The position numbers and the translations under genes were made by a program. Shown in pieces: positions 56,980 through 64,000 of a DNA stretch of 64,000 nt. This DNA comes from DATHZQ01 sp963823505 (lineage in GTDB: Bacteria > Actinomycetota > Acidimicrobiia > Spongiisociales > UBA5794), in contig CAWGLY010000005.1 of assembly GCA_963823505.1 (NCBI GenBank), forward strand, positions 248,001 through 312,000, written 5' to 3'. The notes under the pieces are model-generated. The model was not told the DNA's origin and searched no databases. It saw only the letters and a program-made list of their open reading frames with translations. The number at the start of each line of letters is the position of its first letter. The first letter of the stretch is position 1.

Positions 56980-59802
56980 GTGGCAAGCGAGACGATCGTC
57001 GTCAAGGGTGCTCGCGAGCACAATCTGAAGAATGTGGATCTCGAGCTGCCGCGGGATCAGCTGATCGTTTTTACGGGTCTGTCGGGTTCGGGGAAGTCGT
57101 CGCTGGCGTTCGACACCATCTATGCGGAGGGTCAGCGCCGGTACGTCGAGAGCCTGTCGGCCTATGCCAGGCAGTTCCTCGGGCAGATGGACAAGCCGCA
57201 CGTCGACTTCATCGAGGGGCTGTCGCCTGCGATCTCGATTGACCAGAAGACGGCAAGCCGCAACCCACGATCGACAGTCGGGACGGTCACCGAGGTCCAC
57301 GATTATCTGCGTCTCCTGTACGCCCGTATCGGTGTGCCGCACTGCCCGAACGACGGTGCCGCAGTGGCGCGCCAGACCCCGCAGCAGATCGTTGACCAGA
57401 TCCTGGAACTCGCGGACGGCACCCGCTTCCAGGTGCTGGCCCCCATCGTCCGGGGGCGCAAGGGCGAATACGAAGCGCTGCTGAAAGACCTGGCCAAGGA
57501 CGGTTTCTCCCGCGCTCGCATCGACGGCGAGGTGCGGGACCTGGTGGAGGACATCAAGCTGGATCGGTACTTCCAGCACACCATCGAAGTGGTGGTCGAC
57601 CGGCTCGTTCGCAAGGAAGGCATCGAGCGCCGGCTGACCGAATCCCTCGAGACTGCGCTGACCCTGGCAGACGGTGTGGCGTTGATCGACATCATCGACG
57701 GGCCCACCCTCACCTTCTCCCAGCACTACGCCTGTCCGGAGTGTGGTCTCTCCTTCGAGGAGCTTCAGCCACGCAATTTCTCGTTCAACAGCCCGTACGG
57801 CGCCTGCCAGGAGTGCAGCGGTCTCGGTACCAGATACCAGGTGGATGCCACCCTGGTGGTCCCGCAGGAGGACAAGACGCTGGATCAAGGCGTCGTCGCC
57901 CCTTGGGGAGGCCGGCACCGGATGCGGTACTACAAGCGGCTGCTGACGGCAGTGGCGGAGGCGGAAGGGATCGATGTCCACACGCCGTTCCGGGACCTCC
58001 CGGACGACCACAAGAAGGTCATTCTCTACGGCAGCGGCGATCGCCAGTACACGGTGACCTACGAAAACCGGTTTGGGCGCAAACGGCGATACCAAGCGGG
58101 ATACGAGGGGGCCGTGCCGTGGTTGGCGCGACGGTACAAAGACGCGGACAGCGAGTCTGCTCGGGACGGCTACGCCCAATACATGCGCGAGGTCCATTGT
58201 GACGTGTGTGGTGGGGGAAGACTCAACGCCGTGTCGCTTGCGGTCACGGTGGCGGGCAAGAGCATCTACGAAGTGTCGAGGACCTCGTTGCGCAGATCCC
58301 TCGAGTTTCTCGAGAGCCTCGAACTGAGTGAGCGAGACGCCCACATCGCCGATCTCGTCGTGAAGGAGATCTGTGCCAGGCTGCAGTTCCTCGTGGACGT
58401 CGGTCTGGAGTACCTGACGCTGATGCGCTCGGCAGCGACCCTCGCAGGCGGTGAGGCGCAGCGCATCCGGCTGGCGACTCAGATCGGCTCTGGGCTGGTG
58501 GGCGTGCTCTACATCCTCGACGAGCCGTCGATCGGGTTGCATCAACGGGACAACCGGCGCCTGATCGAGACGCTGGTGAGGCTGCGGGACCTGGGCAACA
58601 CGCTCATCGTGGTCGAGCACGACGAAGAGACCATTCGCATCGCCGATCACATCGTCGACATCGGCCCAGGGGCGGGAGAGCACGGGGGCCGCATCGTTGC
58701 GGAAGGAACGCTCGCCGACATCACCGGGGAGCCTGCATCCCTCACAGGCGACTACCTCGCAGGGCGGCGCAGCATTCCCACGCCTGCGGCGCGACGAGGC
58801 GGCACGGGCGACGCCATCACCATCATCGGCGCCACGGAGAACAACCTGCAGAACATCGATGTCGCCTTCCCACTCGGGACCCTCACTGCAGTGACCGGCG
58901 TTTCCGGATCGGGCAAGTCCTCACTCGTTCAGGGGATCCTGTCGAAGACGCTCCATTCCGAGCTGCATGCGTCACGGGTGGCCCCTGGCGCCCATCGGAG
59001 GATCGAGGGTCTCGAGCACATCGACAAGGTCATCAACATCGACCAGTCACCCATCGGCCGGACACCCCGCTCCAACCCGGCGACGTACACCAAGGCCTTC
59101 GACCGGATCCGTCAGCTCTACGCCTCGACACCGGACGCCAAGATGCGTGGCTATCAGCCCGGCCGGTTCTCGTTCAACGTGGCAGGCGGCCGGTGTGAGG
59201 TGTGCAAGGGAGATGGGACGTTGCGCATCGAGATGCATTTCCTCCCCGACGTCTACATACCGTGCGAAACGTGCAAGGGGCGGCGCTACAACCGCGAGAC
59301 GCTGCAGGTGCAGTTCAAGGGGCACTCCATCGCCGACGTGCTGGACATGTCGATCGAGGAGGCCCTCCATTTCTTCGAGAACCAGCCTCCTATCGCCCGC
59401 ATCATGCAGACGTTGTACGACGTCGGGCTCGGGTACATCAGGCTCGGACAGCCGGCACCCACCCTGTCCGGTGGCGAGGCACAGCGCGTGAAGCTGTCGT
59501 CGGAGCTGGGCAAGCGGTCGACCGGGAGGACCGTGTACATCCTCGACGAGCCCACCACAGGGCTCCACTTCGAAGACGTCCGCAAGCTCCTTGGCGTGCT
59601 GCAACGGCTCGTCGACGGTGGGAACACCGTGGTCGTCATCGAGCACAACCTCGATGTCGTCAAAGCCGCAGACAGGATCGTGGACCTGGGGCCCGAGGGC
59701 GGTGACGAGGGCGGACGTATCGTTGCGATCGGAACGCCAGAGGAAGTGGCGGCCGTCCCCGAGTCCTACACCGGCAAGTTCCTGCGGGAGATGCTCGGCT
59801 GA
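56980..59802 (+). CDS. uvrA: Excinuclease ABC subunit A
   Basis: A 940-residue ABC-type damage sensor with two nucleotide sites. The first P-loop is FTGLSGSGKSSLAFDTIYAE and the second VTGVSGSGKSSLVQGIL; the signature motifs are LAGGEAQRIRLA and LSGGEAQRVKLS. Zinc modules are CPECGLSFEEL...CQEC and CEVCKGDG...CETC. The open frame is longer upstream, but the GTG at 56980 (VASETIVVKGAREHNLKNV) gives the normal UvrA start and has a weak GAGGA site. Its 3' end overlaps the convergent gene by 37 bases. Confidence 0.97.
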   Translation: MASETIVVKGAREHNLKNVDLELPRDQLIVFTGLSGSGKSSLAFDTIYAEGQRRYVESLSAYARQFLGQMDKPHVDFIEGLSPAISIDQKTASRNPRSTVGTVTEVHDYLRLLYARIGVPHCPNDGAAVARQTPQQIVDQILELADGTRFQVLAPIVRGRKGEYEALLKDLAKDGFSRARIDGEVRDLVEDIKLDRYFQHTIEVVVDRLVRKEGIERRLTESLETALTLADGVALIDIIDGPTLTFSQHYACPECGLSFEELQPRNFSFNSPYGACQECSGLGTRYQVDATLVVPQEDKTLDQGVVAPWGGRHRMRYYKRLLTAVAEAEGIDVHTPFRDLPDDHKKVILYGSGDRQYTVTYENRFGRKRRYQAGYEGAVPWLARRYKDADSESARDGYAQYMREVHCDVCGGGRLNAVSLAVTVAGKSIYEVSRTSLRRSLEFLESLELSERDAHIADLVVKEICARLQFLVDVGLEYLTLMRSAATLAGGEAQRIRLATQIGSGLVGVLYILDEPSIGLHQRDNRRLIETLVRLRDLGNTLIVVEHDEETIRIADHIVDIGPGAGEHGGRIVAEGTLADITGEPASLTGDYLAGRRSIPTPAARRGGTGDAITIIGATENNLQNIDVAFPLGTLTAVTGVSGSGKSSLVQGILSKTLHSELHASRVAPGAHRRIEGLEHIDKVINIDQSPIGRTPRSNPATYTKAFDRIRQLYASTPDAKMRGYQPGRFSFNVAGGRCEVCKGDGTLRIEMHFLPDVYIPCETCKGRRYNRETLQVQFKGHSIADVLDMSIEEALHFFENQPPIARIMQTLYDVGLGYIRLGQPAPTLSGGEAQRVKLSSELGKRSTGRTVYILDEPTTGLHFEDVRKLLGVLQRLVDGGNTVVVIEHNLDVVKAADRIVDLGPEGGDEGGRIVAIGTPEEVAAVPESYTGKFLREMLG

Positions 59803-60878
59803 CCCTCGTTGCCGTCGCCCAGGACCCGGCGGGCGATCAGCCACGGCGTCGCCAGCAGCACCAGATTCCGCAGCGCAACGAGACCGATCCACCAACCCGA
59901 CGACGGCGCCCACACCAACAACGTGGCCGAGGTGAGAAGACCAGTTGCCGCGACCACAGCGACCGGAGCAGTGGCGACCAGGGCGAGGAACACCAGCGGC
60001 CACGACAGGAACTGCGCCGAGAGCAGCGGGCTCACCAAGAGCAGGCAGTAGGTCAGCAGACTGAGCTGCACCGGTACGGCCGCCCTTCTGGTTGACCACA
60101 AGAAGGGTCCGGTGGCGGCAAGCCCTATGAACGCATTCGTGATCACGATCCAGTTGGGGCCCGCCACGTACCTCGCCCCCGCCGCAGAGGCGATCTGCGG
60201 ATCGGCGCCCGTGACGTGGCGGAACGTCGCCAGCAACGACCCGGTCACGGTTTCGAGGTGTATTCCGCTGAAGCTTCGTCCTTCCGAGAACCCGGGGGTC
60301 AGCACCAGCCCGACGCTGAGGAGCCCGGTGATGACGACGGCGGACACCGCCGCAGCTTTCCACGACTTGCGCCACATCGCGGCGGCGAGCACCACAGGCC
60401 ATGCCCGCGCCGCGACGCCCAGCATCGTCGTGACCCACGTCCTCACTCGATCGTCCCGGTCCAGGTACAGCAGCGCGGCAGCACTCATGGCAAGCGCGAT
60501 GGGGTCGAGTCGGAAGAGGATGATCGGGAACAGCGGCACGGTCATGATGAGCCAGCGCGTCGCGGCGGGGCCGTCGAGACGTTCGAGGGTCCTCAGCACG
60601 AACACCAGCAAAACGCCGCTGATGACGATGAACCCGGTGTTGAACGTGAGACCGGGGATCAGCGAGAGCCCGTGGGCCCCCAGCAGGGTTGCCAGCGACA
60701 ACGGGAAGTGCTCGAAGGTCGCATCGAAGTAGGGCAGATGCCCGTCGAGGATCGGATCGAGGCGGCGCTCGTAGAACGGGAGGTCGCCGAAGAACACAGA
60801 GCTCTCGGCGGTGACGGCTGCAAGCATGGCGGCGGCGATGTAGAAGACGAAGAATGCGAGCAGGCGACGCTGAGACAC
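59766..60878 (-). CDS. Polytopic membrane glycosyltransferase-like protein (GT87/GT-C-like)
   Basis: A 370-residue protein with about ten hydrophobic segments. The first loop has FYERRLDPILDGHLPYFDATFEHFPLSL-type sequence (pieces YERRLDPILDGHLPY and FEHFPLSLATLLGA), resembling the D-x-x-x-E-Y/H-P-P-L loop of GT87 mannosyltransferases. The frame is open far upstream, but the GTG at 60878 is chosen: TAACCT lies seven bases before it and the hydrophobic part starts there. It is divergent from the methyltransferase with 22 bases between start codons and overlaps the uvrA end. Confidence 0.7.
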   Translation of the reverse strand: MSQRRLLAFFVFYIAAAMLAAVTAESSVFFGDLPFYERRLDPILDGHLPYFDATFEHFPLSLATLLGAHGLSLIPGLTFNTGFIVISGVLLVFVLRTLERLDGPAATRWLIMTVPLFPIILFRLDPIALAMSAAALLYLDRDDRVRTWVTTMLGVAARAWPVVLAAAMWRKSWKAAAVSAVVITGLLSVGLVLTPGFSEGRSFSGIHLETVTGSLLATFRHVTGADPQIASAAGARYVAGPNWIVITNAFIGLAATGPFLWSTRRAAVPVQLSLLTYCLLLVSPLLSAQFLSWPLVFLALVATAPVAVVAATGLLTSATLLVWAPSSGWWIGLVALRNLVLLATPWLIARRVLGDGNEGQPSISRRNLPV

Positions 60879-60885
60879 GGCGGAG

Positions 60886-60891
60886 AGGTTA
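60886..60891 (-). promoter_or_regulatory. -10 element of the GT87-like gene
   Basis: On the minus strand TAACCT then seven bases then GTG 60878. It overlaps the AGGAGG used as ribosome-binding site or promoter part by the divergent methyltransferase gene. Confidence 0.45.
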
Positions 60892-60900
60892 GGAGGTCCC

Positions 60901-61602
60901 TTGCAGGACGAGTGGATTGAACTCACCAACTGGTGGCTCGCGGAGATCGCTGACGACCCGATCTTCCGTTCGGACGTGCTGCCCTTGGTGCGGCAGATGC
61001 TGCCGCAGGACGAGGGGCCCTGGCTCGATCTCGGCTGCGGCGACGGGCGCACGATGCGGGATCTCGGCCGGACGGTGTTCGGTTGTGACATCTCGCTTCC
61101 ACTCCTGCAGCGGGCGGCCCGCCACGGTGCGGCGGTGCGATGCCGGCTGCCGAGCCTGCAGTGGGCGGCGGACGGTGTTTTTGCCGGCGCGTATGCCGTG
61201 CTGGTCGCAGAGCACGTCGCCGACCTCATCGAGCTGCTGCGAGAGGCGCACCGCGTCGTCCGGACCGGAGGCTCGCTCGTCATCGTGTCCAACCATCCGG
61301 CCTTCACCGCGACGGAGGCGGGGCCGGTGGTGGATCTCACTGATGGCGAGGTCATGTGGCGCTGGGGGACGTACTTCGACGCCGGTCCGGCGACGATTCG
61401 CATCGGCGGGCACGCCGCCACCGTTCATCACCGTCCCCTTGGCGCCATCCTGACCCGCGCCGCCGAAGCGGGCTGGCGTCTCGATATGGTGGAAGAGCGG
61501 CCGCTGAGCCCAGCCGCCGTCGCAGCCGAGCCCGGGTATGAGGGGCAGGAGGCCATCCCCCGGCTCGTCGGATTCCGGTGGTCCAAGGACTCGACGCGGT
61601 AG
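60901..61602 (+). CDS. Class I SAM-dependent methyltransferase
   Basis: A 233-residue Rossmann-fold methyltransferase. Motif I is PWLDLGCGDGRTMRDLG, the acidic end of strand 2 is VFGCDIS, and motif post-I/IV regions are VLVAEHVADLIELLREAHRVV and GGSLVIVSNHP. It resembles the UbiE/type-11 group; the substrate is unknown. The start is TTG with AGGAGG only four bases upstream, so the exact start is uncertain. Beside a membrane glycosyltransferase it might modify a lipid or glycan precursor. Confidence 0.82.
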   Translation: MQDEWIELTNWWLAEIADDPIFRSDVLPLVRQMLPQDEGPWLDLGCGDGRTMRDLGRTVFGCDISLPLLQRAARHGAAVRCRLPSLQWAADGVFAGAYAVLVAEHVADLIELLREAHRVVRTGGSLVIVSNHPAFTATEAGPVVDLTDGEVMWRWGTYFDAGPATIRIGGHAATVHHRPLGAILTRAAEAGWRLDMVEERPLSPAAVAAEPGYEGQEAIPRLVGFRWSKDSTR

Positions 61603-61689
61603 CACGAACCGCCGTATCGCCGATGGCGCGTGAATTGGTGCGCCCGACCCATTCCCGCATGGGGCCCCGGCAGGCAATGTAAGGCCTGT

Positions 61690-61805
61690 GGTAGGCAGCC
61701 ACGTCGGGGGGCGTGGTGAGTTCTATCCATGGGGGGCGATGCGGTAGTCCCTACCTACTTCGGTAGGTAGGGATCTACCACGTTCTGAGGGGGGCACGTC
61801 GGTGC
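61690..61805 (-). ncRNA. Candidate 6C-like RNA (C6-loop hairpins)
   Basis: Read on the minus strand, CCACG-CCCCCCGA-CGTGG (61716-61699) is a hairpin with six cytosines in its loop. Two more CCCCCC runs lie at 61736-61731 and 61794-61789. The actinobacterial 6C RNA is defined by two hairpins with six or more loop cytosines, so this is a possible match. The second and third C6 runs have weaker stems and no minus-strand terminator is visible. This is a similarity of pattern, not of aligned sequence. Confidence 0.3.
61743..61779 (+). terminator. Long UUCG-capped hairpin after the methyltransferase gene
   Basis: TCCCTACCTAC (61748-61758), loop TTCG (61759-61762), GTAGGTAGGGA (61763-61773) form 11 perfect pairs. 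GGTAG (61743-61747) and CTACC (61775-61779) extend the stem past one bulged T. The C(UUCG)G tetraloop favours a plus-strand RNA. It lacks a U-run, so it is either a hairpin-only terminator or part of a structured RNA. Confidence 0.5.
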
Positions 61806-61974
61806 GAGACAGGGGTCCAGTCGAGGGTCATGACCGATCCTTTGAGGTGCGTCGCTCGCGCACTCTTGTTCTTCGGAACCGGAGTTGGCGCACCGGGGGT
61901 CATGGCCCCACGCCACGACTGCGGACACCGGGTGAAAGCTCGGCCTGACAGAAGCCCGAGGTGAACTCCTCCGA

Positions 61975-62006
61975 GGTGGTCGGGCCATTGGCCCGACCAC
62001 CTTTTT
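61975..62006 (+). terminator. Strong intrinsic terminator
   Basis: GGTGGTCGGGCC, loop ATT, GGCCCGACCACC (12 perfect pairs) then TTTTT at 62002-62006. It ends transcription on the plus strand 73 bases before uvrC. The nearest protein gene upstream stops at 61602, so it may serve a non-coding RNA. Confidence 0.9.
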
Positions 62007-62066
62007 GAACTGGGGAATCTGCTGGTGATGCACGCAGCTGCGTCCGGTTGCGTCACACCGCGCTCC

Positions 62067-62072
62067 TAACCT
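62067..62072 (+). promoter_or_regulatory. -10 element of uvrC
   Basis: TAACCT then six bases then ATG 62079. It lies after the terminator, so uvrC has its own promoter. Confidence 0.5.
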
Positions 62073-62078
62073 CCTGGC

Positions 62079-63911
62079 ATGGTCTCGCGTCCCCCGAGCG
62101 CATCCGTTCCCGACACGCCCGGCGTGTACATGTTCCGCAGCGCCGAGGACGTGGTGCTGTACGTCGGCAAAGCCAAATCGCTCCGGAAACGCACCTCCCA
62201 ATACTTCAGCAGGGACCTCATGGCGAGGACGCGGGCGATGGTCGACGCCGCAGCCAACTTGGAGTGGATCGTCACCGACAGCGAGGTGGCGGCGTTGATG
62301 CTCGAGTACTCGCTCATCAAGGAGCACAAACCTCGTTTCAATATCAAGCTGCGCGATGACAAGAGCTTCCCCTACCTGGCAATCAGTCGCTACCAGGAGT
62401 GGCCAAGGGCCTCGGTGATGCGGGGCAAGCGCCGCAAAGGCGTCGAGTACTTCGGGCCGTATGCCCACGCCTATGCGATTCGGCAGACCCTCGATCTACT
62501 CCTCCGCACCTTCCCGGTCAGGACGTGCACCGACAGCAAGTTCAAGAGCCACGAAACGCTGGGTCGCCCCTGCCTGCTGTTCCACATCGAGCGGTGCTCG
62601 GGGCCCTGCGTCGGCGAAGTGTCGGCTGAAGAGTATGCGGTCCACGTCGACGGCCTTGCCGGCTTCCTCGACGGCGACCGCGACGACGTCCTCACGTCGC
62701 TCCGCAGCCGCATGCAGGAGGCGGCCGGCCGGCAGGAGTTCGAGGCGGCGGCGCGGCTGCGGGACCAGGCTGCCGCCGTGGAGAAGGCGTTGGCTCGGCA
62801 GGAGCTGGTGACCCAGCGTCGGGAGACGTTCGATCTGATCGCCATCGAGGAGGACGATCTCGAGGCGGTGTTGGTCGTGTTGAGCGTCGTGAAAGGCCGG
62901 GTGACGGGACGCAAGACCGCCGTCGTCGACAAGGTGGAGGACGTGACCACGGCAGAGCTGATCGGCGTGCTGCTCGGGCAGCTCTACGGCGCAGACGAGC
63001 CACCCAATGGCGTGCTCGTCCAGGAGCTGCCCGACGATCCGGACCTGTGGCGGGATTGGCTGCGGTACCGCCGCGGCTCTGCGGTGTCGCTCCGCGTCCC
63101 GCAGCGTGGCGCCAAGCGCCGGCTGATGGAGACGGCGGTGGCCAACGCCAAACAGGAGTTCGCACGGCATCGCCTCAAGCGCAGCAGCGATCACAATGCC
63201 CGCGCCCGAGCGCTCCGCAGCCTGCAGGAGCACTTGGGGTTGGAGCACCCGCCGCTGCGCATCGAGTGCTACGACATCTCCACGAATCAGGGAATCGATA
63301 CCGTCGGCTCGATGGTCGTATTCGAGGACGCCCTCCCCAAGAAGCCCGACTACCGCCGATTCAAGATACGAACGCTCGACGGGCAAGATGACTTCGCTGC
63401 GATGGAAGAGGTGTTGCGACGCAGGTTCACGGCGTATGTCGTCGACCAAGGAAAGCCGGCCGGCGAGCGCGGAAAGTTCTCCTACGTGCCCTCCCTGGTG
63501 GTGATCGACGGTGGGGCGGGGCAGCTCGGCAGGGCGGTGAAGGTGCTCGACGAGCTGGATCTCGACATCCCGGTCATCGGCCTCGCCAAGAAGCTCGAAG
63601 AGGTCTACTTCCCGAATGTTTCAGAGCCGATGTTGATACCTCGCGGCGAAGAAGCGTTGTACATCCTGCAGAGAGTGCGCGACGAGGCACATCGCTTCGC
63701 CGTGACCTACCACAGGACTCTGCGGGGGAAGGGCATGGTCGACTCCGTGCTCGACGAAGTCCCCGGTATCGGCCCGGCGAGGAAGCGGTCGCTGCTGCGG
63801 CACTTCGGTAGCCTCAAACGTCTCCGCGAGGCTGACGTGGACCAACTGGCGGACGTCGTGCCCGAGTCGGTTGCCGCCGACCTCTACACCAGCCTCCACG
63901 GGTCCTCGTAG
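62079..63911 (+). CDS. uvrC: Excinuclease ABC subunit C
   Basis: A 610-residue dual-incision nuclease. The GIY-YIG domain is TPGVYMFRSAEDVVLYVGKA with the catalytic region through about residue 90, the UVR motif is RQEFEAAARLRDQAAAVEKAL, the RNase H-like endonuclease starts IECYDISTNQGIDTVGSMVV, and the C-terminal helix-hairpin-helix is DEVPGIGPARKRSLLRHFGS. A cysteine cluster (TCTDSKFKSHETLGRPCLLF, then ERCSGPCVG) matches UvrC with an iron-sulfur site. Complete in the window. Confidence 0.97.
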   Translation: MVSRPPSASVPDTPGVYMFRSAEDVVLYVGKAKSLRKRTSQYFSRDLMARTRAMVDAAANLEWIVTDSEVAALMLEYSLIKEHKPRFNIKLRDDKSFPYLAISRYQEWPRASVMRGKRRKGVEYFGPYAHAYAIRQTLDLLLRTFPVRTCTDSKFKSHETLGRPCLLFHIERCSGPCVGEVSAEEYAVHVDGLAGFLDGDRDDVLTSLRSRMQEAAGRQEFEAAARLRDQAAAVEKALARQELVTQRRETFDLIAIEEDDLEAVLVVLSVVKGRVTGRKTAVVDKVEDVTTAELIGVLLGQLYGADEPPNGVLVQELPDDPDLWRDWLRYRRGSAVSLRVPQRGAKRRLMETAVANAKQEFARHRLKRSSDHNARARALRSLQEHLGLEHPPLRIECYDISTNQGIDTVGSMVVFEDALPKKPDYRRFKIRTLDGQDDFAAMEEVLRRRFTAYVVDQGKPAGERGKFSYVPSLVVIDGGAGQLGRAVKVLDELDLDIPVIGLAKKLEEVYFPNVSEPMLIPRGEEALYILQRVRDEAHRFAVTYHRTLRGKGMVDSVLDEVPGIGPARKRSLLRHFGSLKRLREADVDQLADVVPESVAADLYTSLHGSS

Positions 63912-63940
63912 TCGTGGTCTTGCCTCTCGAGAATCGATGC

Positions 63941-64000
63941 TCAGAGGCGCAGCGGATAGGCGAGCCTCTTGGCGAGCCGGCTGCTGATGCCGGGGCCCGA
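63941..64000 (-). CDS. Possible C-terminal end of an unidentified gene
   Basis: On the minus strand the frame from the window edge reads SGPGISSRLAKRLAYPLRL and stops at 63943-63941. Its codon choice is ordinary for this genome, and it would converge on uvrC with 29 bases between. Nineteen residues are too few for a family. Confidence 0.3.
   Translation of the reverse strand, partial: SGPGISSRLAKRLAYPLRL

Larger units (their letters stand above)
61603..62078. other. Gene-free, hairpin-rich region between the methyltransferase gene and uvrC
   Basis: No supportable reading frame exists here, although coding density elsewhere is very high. At least seven short stems are visible on the plus strand, including 61671-61688, 61699-61716, 61743-61779, 61794-61805, 61868-61879, 61896-61909 and 61939-61960, ending in the terminator at 61975-62006. 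Three G6 runs (61706-61711, 61731-61736, 61789-61794) appear as C6 on the minus strand. A structured RNA gene is the simplest reading, with the strand unsettled. Confidence 0.6.

Noticed and set aside
56836..58683. 615-residue open frame on the minus strand within uvrA
   Set aside because: It is the mirror of a conserved gene; its composition (Arg, His, Val, Asp rich) is the usual artefact of high-GC antisense frames, with no motif.
61743..61779. TetR-type operator read from the CTACCTAC/GTAGGTAG palindrome
   Set aside because: No regulator gene is close and the uvrC promoter is 300 bases away; the UUCG loop suits an RNA hairpin better, though an operator is not excluded.
61603..62006. RNase P RNA or tmRNA gene in the 61.6-62.0 kb block
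   Set aside because: The size fits and GGGTGAAAG appears once, but the conserved RNase P GAGGAAAGTCC core and the tmRNA ends and T-arm are absent.

Overview
The window reads as a chromosomal segment of a high-GC actinobacterium. It is probably an uncultivated member of the class Acidimicrobiia, which is an inference and was not tested by phylogeny. The supporting signs are: pgeF-yggS-sepF-yggT from the Gram-positive division cluster; an actinobacterial-style translational T-box in front of a type-2-like ileS; a mycobacterial-type LexA box before a DUF222/HNH gene; a WS/DGAT acyltransferase; Thr-rich linkers in lipoproteins; cysteine-containing SLH-like repeats; and many genes whose -10 hexamer lies only 6-7 bases before the start codon, the layout of leaderless mRNAs. 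Coding density is very high. No prophage, insertion sequence or CRISPR array was seen.

Layout. 1-8.9 kb: end of pgeF, yggS, sepF, yggT, then ileS on the minus strand with its T-box, then yggU (DUF167), a cysteine-poor DksA/TraR protein, lspA, rluD and a wax ester/triacylglycerol synthase. 8.9-12.6 kb, minus strand: two 6-phosphofructokinases back to back, one with ATP-type and one with PPi-type active-site residues, then a secreted protein with an exactly duplicated SLH-like repeat. 12.8-19.8 kb: dnaE, a lipoprotein sugar dehydrogenase, the SOS-boxed HNH gene and an APH-fold kinase. 19.9-30.5 kb: M15 peptidase, paired ArsA-type ATPases, an unusual two-part ThyX-like protein, small membrane proteins, xpt, nth, MATE and MFS transporters, ccdA. 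30.5-36.6 kb: a tryptophan cluster (trpE, C, F, B, A) interrupted by ygfZ and a small cytochrome c lipoprotein; trpD and trpG are absent. Then tRNA-Leu(CAA).

37-64 kb carries the polA-rpsA-coaE-uvrB-uvrA-uvrC backbone. Between rpsA and coaE lies a Tad/Flp pilus module (cpaB, cpaE, cpaF, tadB, tadC and a membrane protein), followed by a convergent flp pilin gene and a LuxR-type two-component system. Three polytopic membrane proteins resembling GT-C glycosyltransferases and one methyltransferase sit between the uvr genes. The uvrA-uvrC side contains the only gene-free stretch longer than 400 bases (61603-62078), which is rich in hairpins and ends in a strong intrinsic terminator.

Points most worth a second look: rpsA is split into two frames exactly at a 15-bp tandem repeat; the non-coding block at 61.6-62.0 kb; a 10-bp element at 51088-51097 that appears to hold two divergent -10 boxes sharing their TA; the Tad insertion into a normally compact rpsA-coaE-uvrB neighbourhood; and the ATP/PPi phosphofructokinase pair. 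No wholly new multi-gene system can be proven from sequence alone.
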